26,034 bases of DNA from the NCBI GenBank assembly GCA_030620065.1, contig JAUXFJ010000002.1, positions 1 to 26,034 on the forward strand, read 5' to 3'. A program made the translations under genes and the position numbers. Shown in pieces: positions 6,972 to 14,722 of this stretch. The notes under the pieces are model-generated. The model was not told where the DNA came from. It did not search any database and was given only the letters and a program-made list of their open reading frames with translations. Source of the DNA: Anaerolineaceae bacterium (GTDB taxonomy: Bacteria > Chloroflexota > Anaerolineae > Anaerolineales > Anaerolineaceae). The first letter of the stretch is position 1, and each line of letters begins with the position of its first letter.

Positions 6972-8255
6972 ATGAAAAATGTAATACGCAGTGTTAAAGG
7001 GACGCGGGATTTTTATCCCAATGAAATGTCTGTACGCCATTGGTTGCTTGACGCCATGCGGGATGTATCTTTGCAGTTTGGATATCAAGAGTATGATGGC
7101 CCTTGTGTGGAAAAGATTGACCTTTATGCGGCAAAGTCTGGCGAAGAATTGGTCAAGGAGCAGTCATTTGTCTTTCCCGATAGAGGTGGGGAATTAATCG
7201 CCCTGCGGCCTGAGCTTACACCTACGCTTGCGAGGATGATCGCCAATAAGCAGAATGAGCTGATATATCCGCTGCGATGGTGGTCATTTGGTCCATTTTG
7301 GCGCTATGAAAGACCACAAAGGGGTCGCAGCAGGGAATTTTTTCAATGGAACGTTGACCTGATCGGCACATCTAATGTTGAATCAGATGCGGAAGCTGTG
7401 GCTGTTGCCGCAATGTTTTTCGAACGCGTCGGTTTGAAAAGCGATAAAATTAAGATCGTGGTCAATAACCGCCGATTAATGGATAAAAGTTTAGATAAGA
7501 TTGGTGTTCCCGAAAGCGGAAGGCCGGCTGTTTTCCGTTTGATCGATAAAATCGACAAGATGTCCACTGAGAAATGGGAAGCATATGCTTTGGAAATTGG
7601 TTTGACCAATAAACAGCTTGAGGGATTAAAAACCGTGCTTTCCAATCAATCACTATGGGAGGAATCAGAAGAGCTCAGATCCTTTTTTAAAGCGGTTGCC
7701 TGGCTCGGTGTTGAAGAATATGTGCGCTTTGAGCCGCAGGTAATACGCGGTCTGGACTATTATACGGGAACTGTGTTTGAGGGGCGGGATGAAGCGCGTA
7801 AATTCAGAGCGATATTTGGCGGTGGGCATTATGATAATTTGGTCGCGGATGTTGGCGGCAATCCTTTGCCTGGTGTGGGGTTTGCGATGGGGGATGTGGT
7901 AATCCAACTGTTATTAGAAGAGAATGGCTGTATACCTGGTGATGTTATGAATCCTGCCAATGTGCTTGTGACAGTATTTGACGAAAATACAATTAGCGAA
8001 TCTTATCGCACATCAACCTTACTGCGTGAAGCTGGTTTGAAGGTAGTGACTTATCCGCAAGTTGAGAAATTAGGGAAACAATTCAAGTTTGCAGATAAGA
8101 TGGGTATACGCGTTGTAGTTATGGCGGGTCCAGAAGAATTAGCAGTAGGCAAGGTGGCGATAAAGAACTTGTTAACCCGTGAGCAGGAGAGTGTAGGAAT
8201 TGAACAAGCAGCTGATTTCATTAGAAGCTTGCTTGCGCAAGAAATAGCTCTATGA
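6972..8255 (+). CDS. hisS: Histidine--tRNA ligase
   Basis: This class II synthetase charges tRNA-His in the cytoplasm. It has 427 residues, the normal size. It starts with the KGTRDFYP signature (9-16), has the ATP-site block LRPELTPTLARM (78-89), motif 2 in FGPFWRYERPQRGRSREFFQ (106-125), the histidine-specific VIRGLDYYTG (about 257-266) and the GGGHYDNL motif 3 region, followed by an anticodon-binding domain. Motif 2 arginines and the histidine-specific loop are intact, and the C-terminal domain is present, so HisS is preferred over the paralogue HisZ. ATG 6972 gives the KGTRDF start expected, with TAAGG about ten bases upstream. The gene for its own substrate, tRNA-His, follows after 20 nt, so the two are probably co-transcribed. 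Confidence 0.95.
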   Translation: MKNVIRSVKGTRDFYPNEMSVRHWLLDAMRDVSLQFGYQEYDGPCVEKIDLYAAKSGEELVKEQSFVFPDRGGELIALRPELTPTLARMIANKQNELIYPLRWWSFGPFWRYERPQRGRSREFFQWNVDLIGTSNVESDAEAVAVAAMFFERVGLKSDKIKIVVNNRRLMDKSLDKIGVPESGRPAVFRLIDKIDKMSTEKWEAYALEIGLTNKQLEGLKTVLSNQSLWEESEELRSFFKAVAWLGVEEYVRFEPQVIRGLDYYTGTVFEGRDEARKFRAIFGGGHYDNLVADVGGNPLPGVGFAMGDVVIQLLLEENGCIPGDVMNPANVLVTVFDENTISESYRTSTLLREAGLKVVTYPQVEKLGKQFKFADKMGIRVVVMAGPEELAVGKVAIKNLLTREQESVGIEQAADFIRSLLAQEIAL

Positions 8256-8275
8256 TAGAATGAAAAACATAACAT

Positions 8276-8348
8276 GGTGCCTGTAGCTCAATGGCAGAGC
8301 GCCTCACTGTGGATGAGGAGGTTGAGGGTTCGAAACCCTTCAGGCACC
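8276..8348 (+). tRNA. tRNA-His (anticodon GTG)
   Basis: The cloverleaf is complete: acceptor stem GTGCCTG (8277-8283) with CAGGCAC (8341-8347), D-arm GCTC/GAGC, anticodon stem CCTCA/TGAGG around loop CTGTGGA (anticodon 8309-8311 = GTG), and a T-arm with TTCGAAA. An extra G at 8276 can pair with the C at 8348, giving the G-1:C73 pair diagnostic of tRNA-His. A full 3' CCA is not encoded. It lies directly downstream of hisS. Confidence 0.97.
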
Positions 8349-8353
8349 CAGCG

Positions 8354-8376
8354 CACCCGAGAATTCGGGTGTTTCT
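8354..8376 (+). terminator. Rho-independent terminator after tRNA-His
   Basis: CACCCGA-GAAT-TCGGGTG forms a perfect 7-bp, GC-rich hairpin followed by TTTCTT. It sits six bases after the tRNA and would end the hisS/tRNA-His transcript before the ileS promoter. Confidence 0.75.
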
Positions 8377-8423
8377 TAATCTAGCGGGGAACGATCAGTT
8401 TGCAGGTTACGGGTGTGGATTTA

Positions 8424-8452
8424 TTGACCCAGCTGGAAGCTTGTGGCATAAT
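8424..8452 (+). promoter_or_regulatory. Sigma-70-type promoter for the ileS T-box leader
   Basis: TTGACC (8424-8429) and CATAAT (8447-8452) are separated by exactly 17 nt, each five of six to consensus. Transcription would begin near 8459, about 50 nt before the T-box stem I. Confidence 0.65.
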
Positions 8453-8510
8453 ATATGCAAAGTAAATAAAACAAAAGCGATGATGGAAACGAGTAAACCT
8501 GAATTTAAAT

Positions 8511-8760
8511 GATAGCGAACCCGGGATAGTGGAAGCCGGGGCAGGCAAGCAGGTTGAAAATCCTTCCGGAGCTGCAATCTGAACGTCGTAAGCTACAAGT
8601 AGGTGCGCCGGAGTCACAATTCGTTATCAAGGGTGCAGTTATTATCCATGATGAGGTGTTCCTCCAAATTAGGAAGTAACTGACTGAGGTGCCTGATTAA
8701 TCAGGAATCGGGGTGGTACCGCGAGCATGAACTCGTCCCTGTGTTTGGGATGAGTTTTTG
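8511..8760 (+). promoter_or_regulatory. T-box riboswitch (tRNA-Ile sensing) upstream of ileS
   Basis: The leader carries the near-invariant T-box core GGGTGGTACCGCG (8711-8723) just before a terminator. Stem I is closed by GATAGCGAA (8511-8519) pairing with TTCGTTATC (8620-8628), nine pairs with one G-U. The inner helix CCGG...CCGG around GATAGTGGAAG matches the usual stem I layout, and the GAA-ATC-CTTCCGGAG context places a candidate specifier codon ATC at 8560-8562, an isoleucine codon. Uncharged tRNA-Ile would pair with the specifier and the T-box bulge, stabilise the antiterminator and allow ileS transcription. The family and target are clear; the exact specifier is inferred by eye. Confidence 0.92.
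8731..8760 (+). terminator. T-box-controlled intrinsic terminator
   Basis: ACTCGTCCC (8731-8739) pairs with GGGATGAGT (8747-8755), with one G-U pair, around a seven-base loop and runs into TTTTT. It overlaps the 3' side of the T-box element and is the alternative structure to the antiterminator. Confidence 0.85.
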
Positions 8761-8780
8761 ATTTTTACATTGGAGGTCTT

Positions 8781-11700
8781 ATGTTTAAAACAGTTTCTCC
8801 CAGATTAAATGTCACCATAATGGAAGAAGCGATGCTGCGTTTCTGGCGCAATAATGATGTCTTTAAAAAATCGATGACGCAGCGTAAAGATGGTCCGAAA
8901 TATGTGTTTTTTGAAGGACCACCCACAGCAAATGGTAAGCCAGGTGTTCACCATGTGCTAGCGCGGGCATTCAAAGATATGTTTCCACGCTATAAATCCA
9001 TGCGTGGGTTCTTTGTAGATAGGCGGGGTGGATGGGATACACATGGTTTGCCTGTTGAAATTGAGGTTGAAAAGAGATTAGGGTTTACAAATAAGAGCCA
9101 GATTGATGCCTATGGTATCGAAAAATTCAATGCACTTTGCCGAGAGTCTGCCTTCGAACGTATACAAGATTGGGAGAAACTCACAGACCGTATAGCATAT
9201 TGGCTTGATCTGGATAGAGCTTATGTCACATATAAAAATGAATATATTGAATCGGTTTGGTGGCTGTTAAAGTCCATTTGGGATAAGGGCCTTTTATATC
9301 AAGGTTTCAAGGTTGTACCATATTGTCCACGTTGTGGGACTCCGCTTTCGGATCATGAAGTTGCTCAAGGGTATGCGCAAGCAGAAGATCCTTCACTTTT
9401 TGTACGTATGCCGTTGGTTGATGAACCTAAAACTTCTTTGCTTGTGTGGACTACAACTCCTTGGACGCTGCCTGGCAATGTTGCTGTTGCTGTTCATCCT
9501 AACGTTGAATATGCCACTGTATCCTACGGGGAAGGCGTCAACGAAGAGCGATTAATCCTGGCAAAAGCGCTGATCCCCAAAATCTTTGGTGAAAAACGAG
9601 TCGAGGTACTTAAAACCTTTAAGGGTAAGCACCTCAAGAATAAACGCTATCATCCTTTGTTTACATTCTTGCCGGCTGAAAAACCAGCACATTATATTGT
9701 ATTGGCGGATTTCGTTACCACAGAGGATGGTACTGGTTTGGTGCACATCGCACCTGCGTTTGGTGCTGATGATATGCAGATAGCGCTGGACAATGATTTG
9801 CCAATACTGATGACGATAAACGATGAGGGCAGATTTAAAAGTGATGTAAGACCATGGGCGGGTCAGTTTGTGAAGGATGCTGATCCGTTAATAGTACAGG
9901 ATCTTAAAGATCGTGGTTTGATGTTCCAAATTGGCACCTATACCCATACTTATCCATTCTGCTGGCGTTGTGATACACCTTTGTTATATTGCGCCAGACC
10001 AACTTGGTTCATTAGAACAAGTGAAGTAAAAGACCGACTGGTTGCATTAAACCAGGAGATCAATTGGTATCCAGAACATATTAAGAATGGACGGTTTGGC
10101 AATTGGCTCGAAAATAACATCGATTGGGCTTTGGGGCGTGACCGTTATTGGGGTACGCCTTTACCGATATGGGAATGTCAAGAATGTCATCATCAGCTTT
10201 GCATGGGGTCAATAGCTGAGTTGAGTGAACTTTTCGGCAGTGATCTTTCAAAGGCGGACCTGCACCGTCCCTATATAGACAAGGTGATATTCATGTGTCC
10301 GGAATGCAAACGCGGCAATATGGTGCGCGTGCGCGAACTGATTGATGTCTGGTTTGATTCTGGAAGTATGCCTATTGCACAGTGGCATTATCCATTTGAA
10401 AATGTAGATGAATTCAAAGAACAATTCCCCGCGGACTATATTTGTGAAGCTGTAGATCAAACACGGGGATGGTTCTATTCTCTACTCGCGATCAGTACAT
10501 TAGTATTTGACCGTATTAGTTATAAGAATGTTATATGCCTAGGTTTGATTCTTGATGCCGAGGGTCATAAGATGTCAAAATCCAAAGGAAATGTTGTTGA
10601 TCCATGGGACATACTCAATGTACATGGGGCTGATGCATTCCGCTGGTATCTTTATACTTCCAGTCCACCGGCAAATGAAAGACGTTTTAGCTCTGAGCTG
10701 GTAGGGGAAGTCGTGCGTAGCTTTACGCTAACTTTATGGAATACCTACTCTTTTTTTGTGACATACGCTAATTTGGACAAATGGTCTTCGGATTCCAATA
10801 TTCTTCCAAAATTTAGTTTGTTGGATAAATGGCTGCTATCTGCGCTAAATACATTGATTCGCGATGTTACTATTGCTTATGAGAATTATGACGTTTTAGG
10901 CGCTACGCGTCCAATTGAGCAATTTGTCGGCCAGCTTTCAAATTGGTATTTGAGACGTTCAAGGCGTCGCTTCTGGAAGAGCGAGTCGGATGCGGATAAA
11001 GCGGCTGCTTATTCAACGTTGTATACTGCCTTAACGAGCCTTTCCAAACTCTTGGCGCCTACCATGCCATTCATGGCTGAGGAGCTTCACCAAAATCTTG
11101 TTCGTTCAGTTGAAGGCAATGAGCCCTTATCTGTCCACCTGGCGGATTGGCCTGAATTTGACGCGACCTTGATTGACGAGCAACTCAACAGTGATATGAA
11201 TGCCGTTATGAAGTTGGCCTCATTAGGGCATGCAGCCCGAAATAAGGCGAATGTTAAAGTCCGCCAACCGCTTGCTGAAGCAACTTTTTCCGTGGGGACA
11301 GCTGATGAACAAGATGTTGTAAAGACTTATCAAGATCTGCTAATCGATGAGTTGAATGTAAAGTCAGTCCGTGTACTTGGAAGTACTTCTGAGGCTGTAA
11401 CTTTCTCTGTTAATCCATTGCCAAAACAATTAGGGCAAAAGTATAAGGCAGCTTACCCGAAGGTTCGGCAAGCGATTTTAGATCTACCCGCTGATGAAGC
11501 CGCAAGGAAGTTGCTCGATGGTGAATCGATTAATGTTGAAGTAGATGGAAAAGAGTATTTAGTGCTTCCGGGAGAGGTCGAAGTACATGCAAATGCGAAG
11601 GCAGGTTTTGCTGTCGCTTCTGATGGCGCATACTTGGCAGCCCTGGTTACTGATATGAGCCAGGAGTTAATCGATGAGGGATTGGCACGTGAATTTGTTC

Positions 11701-11933
11701 GCCGTGTGCAGGCTTTACGGAAAGACTCTGAACTTGAAATTTCAGACCGAATCCGTTTATACTTTAGTGCATCCGCTGGATTGGCAACTGCAGTGAAAGT
11801 ATTTGAAGATTACATAAAGGCCGAGACCCTGTGTGTCGAACTGTTGCAGAAGCCAGCACCTAAACACTGGCCCGCAGCGAAGGATGAATTTGATCAAGAA
11901 ACCCTCAAGATCAGCCTTCAGAAAGCAGAATAA
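8781..11933 (+). CDS. ileS: Isoleucine--tRNA ligase, type 2 (eukaryotic-like)
   Basis: This class I synthetase charges tRNA-Ile and proofreads valine. The protein has 1050 residues. Its GWDTHGLPVE block is typical of the type 2 (IleRS2) form, whereas type 1 enzymes usually read GWDCHGLPIE and are shorter. KMSKS is intact at 597-601, and CPRC (C182, C185) plus CQECHH/CPECKR are zinc-binding-like motifs. The HIGH-equivalent motif is altered: residues 55-58 read GVHH where class I enzymes normally have HxGH. The start ATG 8781 has GGAGG seven bases upstream and is followed by an FWRNNDVFKKS region expected at the N-terminus. Expression is controlled by the T-box leader. It begins an ileS-lspA-rluD-threonine aldolase gene string. 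Confidence 0.96.
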   Translation: MFKTVSPRLNVTIMEEAMLRFWRNNDVFKKSMTQRKDGPKYVFFEGPPTANGKPGVHHVLARAFKDMFPRYKSMRGFFVDRRGGWDTHGLPVEIEVEKRLGFTNKSQIDAYGIEKFNALCRESAFERIQDWEKLTDRIAYWLDLDRAYVTYKNEYIESVWWLLKSIWDKGLLYQGFKVVPYCPRCGTPLSDHEVAQGYAQAEDPSLFVRMPLVDEPKTSLLVWTTTPWTLPGNVAVAVHPNVEYATVSYGEGVNEERLILAKALIPKIFGEKRVEVLKTFKGKHLKNKRYHPLFTFLPAEKPAHYIVLADFVTTEDGTGLVHIAPAFGADDMQIALDNDLPILMTINDEGRFKSDVRPWAGQFVKDADPLIVQDLKDRGLMFQIGTYTHTYPFCWRCDTPLLYCARPTWFIRTSEVKDRLVALNQEINWYPEHIKNGRFGNWLENNIDWALGRDRYWGTPLPIWECQECHHQLCMGSIAELSELFGSDLSKADLHRPYIDKVIFMCPECKRGNMVRVRELIDVWFDSGSMPIAQWHYPFENVDEFKEQFPADYICEAVDQTRGWFYSLLAISTLVFDRISYKNVICLGLILDAEGHKMSKSKGNVVDPWDILNVHGADAFRWYLYTSSPPANERRFSSELVGEVVRSFTLTLWNTYSFFVTYANLDKWSSDSNILPKFSLLDKWLLSALNTLIRDVTIAYENYDVLGATRPIEQFVGQLSNWYLRRSRRRFWKSESDADKAAAYSTLYTALTSLSKLLAPTMPFMAEELHQNLVRSVEGNEPLSVHLADWPEFDATLIDEQLNSDMNAVMKLASLGHAARNKANVKVRQPLAEATFSVGTADEQDVVKTYQDLLIDELNVKSVRVLGSTSEAVTFSVNPLPKQLGQKYKAAYPKVRQAILDLPADEAARKLLDGESINVEVDGKEYLVLPGEVEVHANAKAGFAVASDGAYLAALVTDMSQELIDEGLAREFVRRVQALRKDSELEISDRIRLYFSASAGLATAVKVFEDYIKAETLCVELLQKPAPKHWPAAKDEFDQETLKISLQKAE

Positions 11934-11953
11934 ATTACCGTGGAGGAAGGGAT

Positions 11954-12493
11954 TTGAAACAACTTATTAAAAAGTATTTATTTTTGTTTGGTATTGCTGG
12001 TTTGATCATTGTATTAGACCAGATAACAAAAGCTATAGTACGCAGTAATTTATCGTTCACGGATATGTGGTCTCCTTGGGAATGGTTAGTGCCATATGCA
12101 CGGGTAGTACATTGGCGTAATACAGGGGCTGCTTTTGGGATATTCCAGTCAGGCGGGACGATCTTTGCAGTGTTGGCGGTGATCGTGGCGGGGATTATCA
12201 TATTTTACTATCCACAGGTACCTCATGAGGATAAGGTTGCACGAATAGCCTTGGCGATGCAGTTGGGAGGTGCACTAGGTAACCTTAGTGATCGCTTAAC
12301 AATTGGTTATGTAACAGATTTTCTTTCCTTCGGAAATTTTCCTGTTTTTAATGTTGCCGACATGAGCATTACGTGCGGTGTGGCAGTCCTTTTGTTAGGT
12401 ATGTGGGTGAGTGAAAGAAAAGCGCATAAGAAAGCAAAGAGTGAGAAGCAAGACACCCTGCCTGTTGAAGCCAAGGAGACAATTGAGAGCTAA
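11954..12493 (+). CDS. lspA: Lipoprotein signal peptidase (signal peptidase II)
   Basis: This inner-membrane aspartic protease removes signal peptides from diacylglyceryl-modified prolipoproteins, acting after Lgt (gene at 16162). It has 179 residues with about four hydrophobic segments. Family motifs are present: LDQITKAIV (21-29), NTGAAFG (56-62), GGALGNLSDR (105-114), with catalytic aspartates D122 in YVTDF and D136 in FNVAD. Translation starts at TTG, supported by GGAGGAAGGG upstream and the lack of an earlier in-frame ATG; the next methionine is inside the conserved region. The last 30 residues are a charged lysine-rich tail. It follows ileS by 20 nt. Confidence 0.95.
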   Translation: MKQLIKKYLFLFGIAGLIIVLDQITKAIVRSNLSFTDMWSPWEWLVPYARVVHWRNTGAAFGIFQSGGTIFAVLAVIVAGIIIFYYPQVPHEDKVARIALAMQLGGALGNLSDRLTIGYVTDFLSFGNFPVFNVADMSITCGVAVLLLGMWVSERKAHKKAKSEKQDTLPVEAKETIES

Positions 12494-12510
12494 AAGGGTA
12501 AATTGAACTT

Positions 12511-13449
12511 GTGAAGATTAAAACATTTCGATTTGGTTACGATCAAGAGGATACTATAAGGCTGGATAAATTCCTTGTGGACTGTCTTGTTGACATATCG
12601 CGTTCCAAGATCCAGAAACTTATCCAGGATGGATTTGTTTTGGTTGATGGTTTACCGGTCAATAAGAATGGACTGAAAATTGTACAAGGACAGTTGATAA
12701 GCATTGATCTCCCTGAAGAGCAGGATTGGCACTTGGAAGCTGAAGACATCCCCCTAGACGTGATTTATCTTGATGACAATGCGATTGTGATCAATAAACT
12801 TGCCGGCATGGTTGTACACCCTGGTGCGGGCAATGATTCAGGAACGGTAGTCAATGCAGCTTTAGGAAAATGGCCGGAGTTGAACTCAGTAGGCGATCCT
12901 GAGAGGCCGGGGGTTGTCCACCGATTGGATAAGGAGACTTCTGGCGTTTTACTGCTTGCCAGGAATCCAAAAGCTTATAATTGGTTTGTATCGCAATTCA
13001 AACAGCGTAAAACAAAGAAGGCATATCTTGCACTGGTAGATGGACATCCTCCCACACCGGAGGGAAGAATCGAAGCAGGGTTGCATCGGGATCCAAAACA
13101 CAGGCAGCGCATGGCGGTTGCTTTAATGGGGCAGGGGCGCAGTGCAATCACGGAATACTTTCGCATCAAGCAATTTGCAGATCACGATTATCTCGAAGTT
13201 CATCCATTAAGTGGACGAACACATCAAATACGCGTGCATCTGGCTTATATTGGGTGTCCGATCGTTGGCGACACGCTTTATGGTCGTAAGAAGAGTAGCT
13301 TGCCCTTAGGTCGATTTTTCTTACATGCACAGCAACTTTCGATTTGTTTGCCAGGTGAAAAACAGCTCACCATGTTTAAATCAAAATTAGCGGATGATCT
13401 TTCTTCCCAATTGCTGGAATTGCAAGAGCAGCAGCGAGCTAATATATAA
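12511..13449 (+). CDS. rluD: RluA/RluD-family 23S rRNA pseudouridine synthase
   Basis: It converts specific uridines in large-subunit rRNA to pseudouridine. It has 312 residues, comprising an N-terminal S4 RNA-binding domain (about 15-65; RLDKFLVDCL, SRSKIQKLIQDGFVLVDG) and the RluA catalytic domain with HRLDKETSGVLLLA (138-151; catalytic D140) and GRTHQIRVHLAYIGCPIVGD. The S4 domain and length favour RluD over RluA or RluC, but the exact target uridines cannot be read from sequence. The start is GTG, with an AGGG about a dozen bases upstream. It sits 17 nt after lspA, a common lspA-rluD arrangement. Confidence 0.9.
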   Translation: MKIKTFRFGYDQEDTIRLDKFLVDCLVDISRSKIQKLIQDGFVLVDGLPVNKNGLKIVQGQLISIDLPEEQDWHLEAEDIPLDVIYLDDNAIVINKLAGMVVHPGAGNDSGTVVNAALGKWPELNSVGDPERPGVVHRLDKETSGVLLLARNPKAYNWFVSQFKQRKTKKAYLALVDGHPPTPEGRIEAGLHRDPKHRQRMAVALMGQGRSAITEYFRIKQFADHDYLEVHPLSGRTHQIRVHLAYIGCPIVGDTLYGRKKSSLPLGRFFLHAQQLSICLPGEKQLTMFKSKLADDLSSQLLELQEQQRANI

Positions 13450-13451
13450 AA

Positions 13452-14486
13452 ATAATTGATTTTCGTTCAGATACAGTTACGTGGCTTACATCGGAAATGC
13501 GTTCAGCGATGTCTATTGCAGAAGTTGGGGATGATGTGTATGGTGAGGACCCCAGTGTAAATCGTTTGCAAGAGATAGCTGCTGAGAAATTAGGTAAGGA
13601 AGCTGGTTTGTTCGTTCCATCAGGCACGGTGGGAAATTTGATTGCCGTTTTAAGCTACTGTGCCAGGGGTGACGAATGTATTATGGGAAACCTAGGACAT
13701 ACTTTTTTATTTGAAGCTGGGGGAATTTCCGCATTGGGTGGCGTGCATCCGCATACATTGCCGAATCAAGAAGATGGAACGCTTTTACTTGATGAAATCC
13801 ATGCTGCAATTCGACCTGAAAACGACCATTTTCCCCATTCGAGGCTCGTTATTTTAGAGAATACACACAATCGCTGTGGCGGTGTTCCGATTTCAGGGGC
13901 ATATACGCAGCAAGTGGCCGAAATTGCCCATGAGAATGGTTTATACTTGCACCTTGATGGTGCCAGGATCTTCAACGCTGCGGTTGCGCTAAATGTTCCA
14001 GTTAGAAGCTTAACTGATCACACAGACTCAGTCACCTTTTGTTTAAGTAAAGGTTTATGTGCACCTGCGGGCTCTGTAATTTGTAGTTCGAGGGAGTTCA
14101 TCCGAAAGGCCCGAAGAATCAGAAAGCAATTAGGGGGTGGTATGCGTCAAGCCGGTATTCTTGCAGCGACAGGACTTGTTGCACTTGATAAAATGATTGA
14201 TCGATTGGGTGAAGATCATCAACGCGCAAAGAGTTTAGCTTGTGGGTTAGCCCAAATTCCAGGCATTCTTGTTGATAAGAAATCCCCAACTTCTAATATG
14301 GTATTTCTGTCCCTGGATAAAGATTTCGGACTCTCAGCAAAGATTGTCGCTGCGAAAATTGCTCAGTTGGGAGTTCTGGTTGGTGAAATTGGCGAAAGAC
14401 AATTTCGTTTAGTGACCCATTATTGGATCGATGATCAGGCAGTTGGGACGTGCGTTGCAGCTTTTCGGGCTGTTCTATCAGTGTAA
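13452..14486 (+). CDS. ltaE: Low-specificity threonine aldolase (PLP-dependent), start codon abnormal
   Basis: The enzyme cleaves L-threonine or allo-threonine to glycine and acetaldehyde using PLP. Motifs visible: VGDDVYGEDPSVNRLQ, the LEAHNG-like NTHNRCGG, HLDGARIFNAAVAL, and CLSKGLCAPAGS with the PLP lysine. The first ATG is at 13497, but the frame stays open upstream and encodes IDFRSDTVTWLTSE, the conserved N-terminus of this family (SDTVT). That stretch begins at ATA 13452 or ATT 13455, immediately after the rluD stop at 13447-13449, and neither is a standard start. I annotate from 13452 (344 residues) because the conserved residues should be translated. A sequence error in the adjacent AT-rich stretch, a rare start codon, or translational coupling from rluD are all possible. 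Confidence 0.85.
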   Translation: MIDFRSDTVTWLTSEMRSAMSIAEVGDDVYGEDPSVNRLQEIAAEKLGKEAGLFVPSGTVGNLIAVLSYCARGDECIMGNLGHTFLFEAGGISALGGVHPHTLPNQEDGTLLLDEIHAAIRPENDHFPHSRLVILENTHNRCGGVPISGAYTQQVAEIAHENGLYLHLDGARIFNAAVALNVPVRSLTDHTDSVTFCLSKGLCAPAGSVICSSREFIRKARRIRKQLGGGMRQAGILAATGLVALDKMIDRLGEDHQRAKSLACGLAQIPGILVDKKSPTSNMVFLSLDKDFGLSAKIVAAKIAQLGVLVGEIGERQFRLVTHYWIDDQAVGTCVAAFRAVLSV

Positions 14487-14663
14487 GGCATGATTGGAAG
14501 ACATCCTTATAATAATATTGGGCGCATTATTAGTTCTGTCAATTACTCTATTAGCACACTGCTTACAATCAATTACGAAGAGCCACAGAAGGGACTTATT
14601 TTAACCTGAAGGGATATAATGAGGGGTGAAATTTAGAAAATAAATTATTTTCGTGATGCTCAT

Positions 14664-14690
14664 ATTTTATCCGATAAAATGTGATATAAA
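14664..14690 (+). promoter_or_regulatory. Palindrome overlapping an extended -10 promoter before the phosphoesterase gene
   Basis: ATTTTATC-C-GATAAAAT (14664-14680) is a perfect 8-bp inverted repeat with a one-base centre. It is followed at once by TGATATAAA (14682-14690), an extended -10 element, about 33 nt before ATG 14723. The dyad covers where a -35/spacer would be, a position suited to a repressor or activator site. A second TATAAT (14615-14620) lies further upstream. The rest of the 236-nt gap after the aldolase gene shows nothing else I recognise. Confidence 0.45.
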
Positions 14691-14722
14691 AGCGAGCGAA
14701 AACAACAACTGGTCGAGGTATT

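Noticed and set aside
8291..8512. Plus-strand frame starting inside tRNA-His and running through the terminator and promoter
   Set aside because: It overlaps a certain tRNA and regulatory sites and has no coding features.
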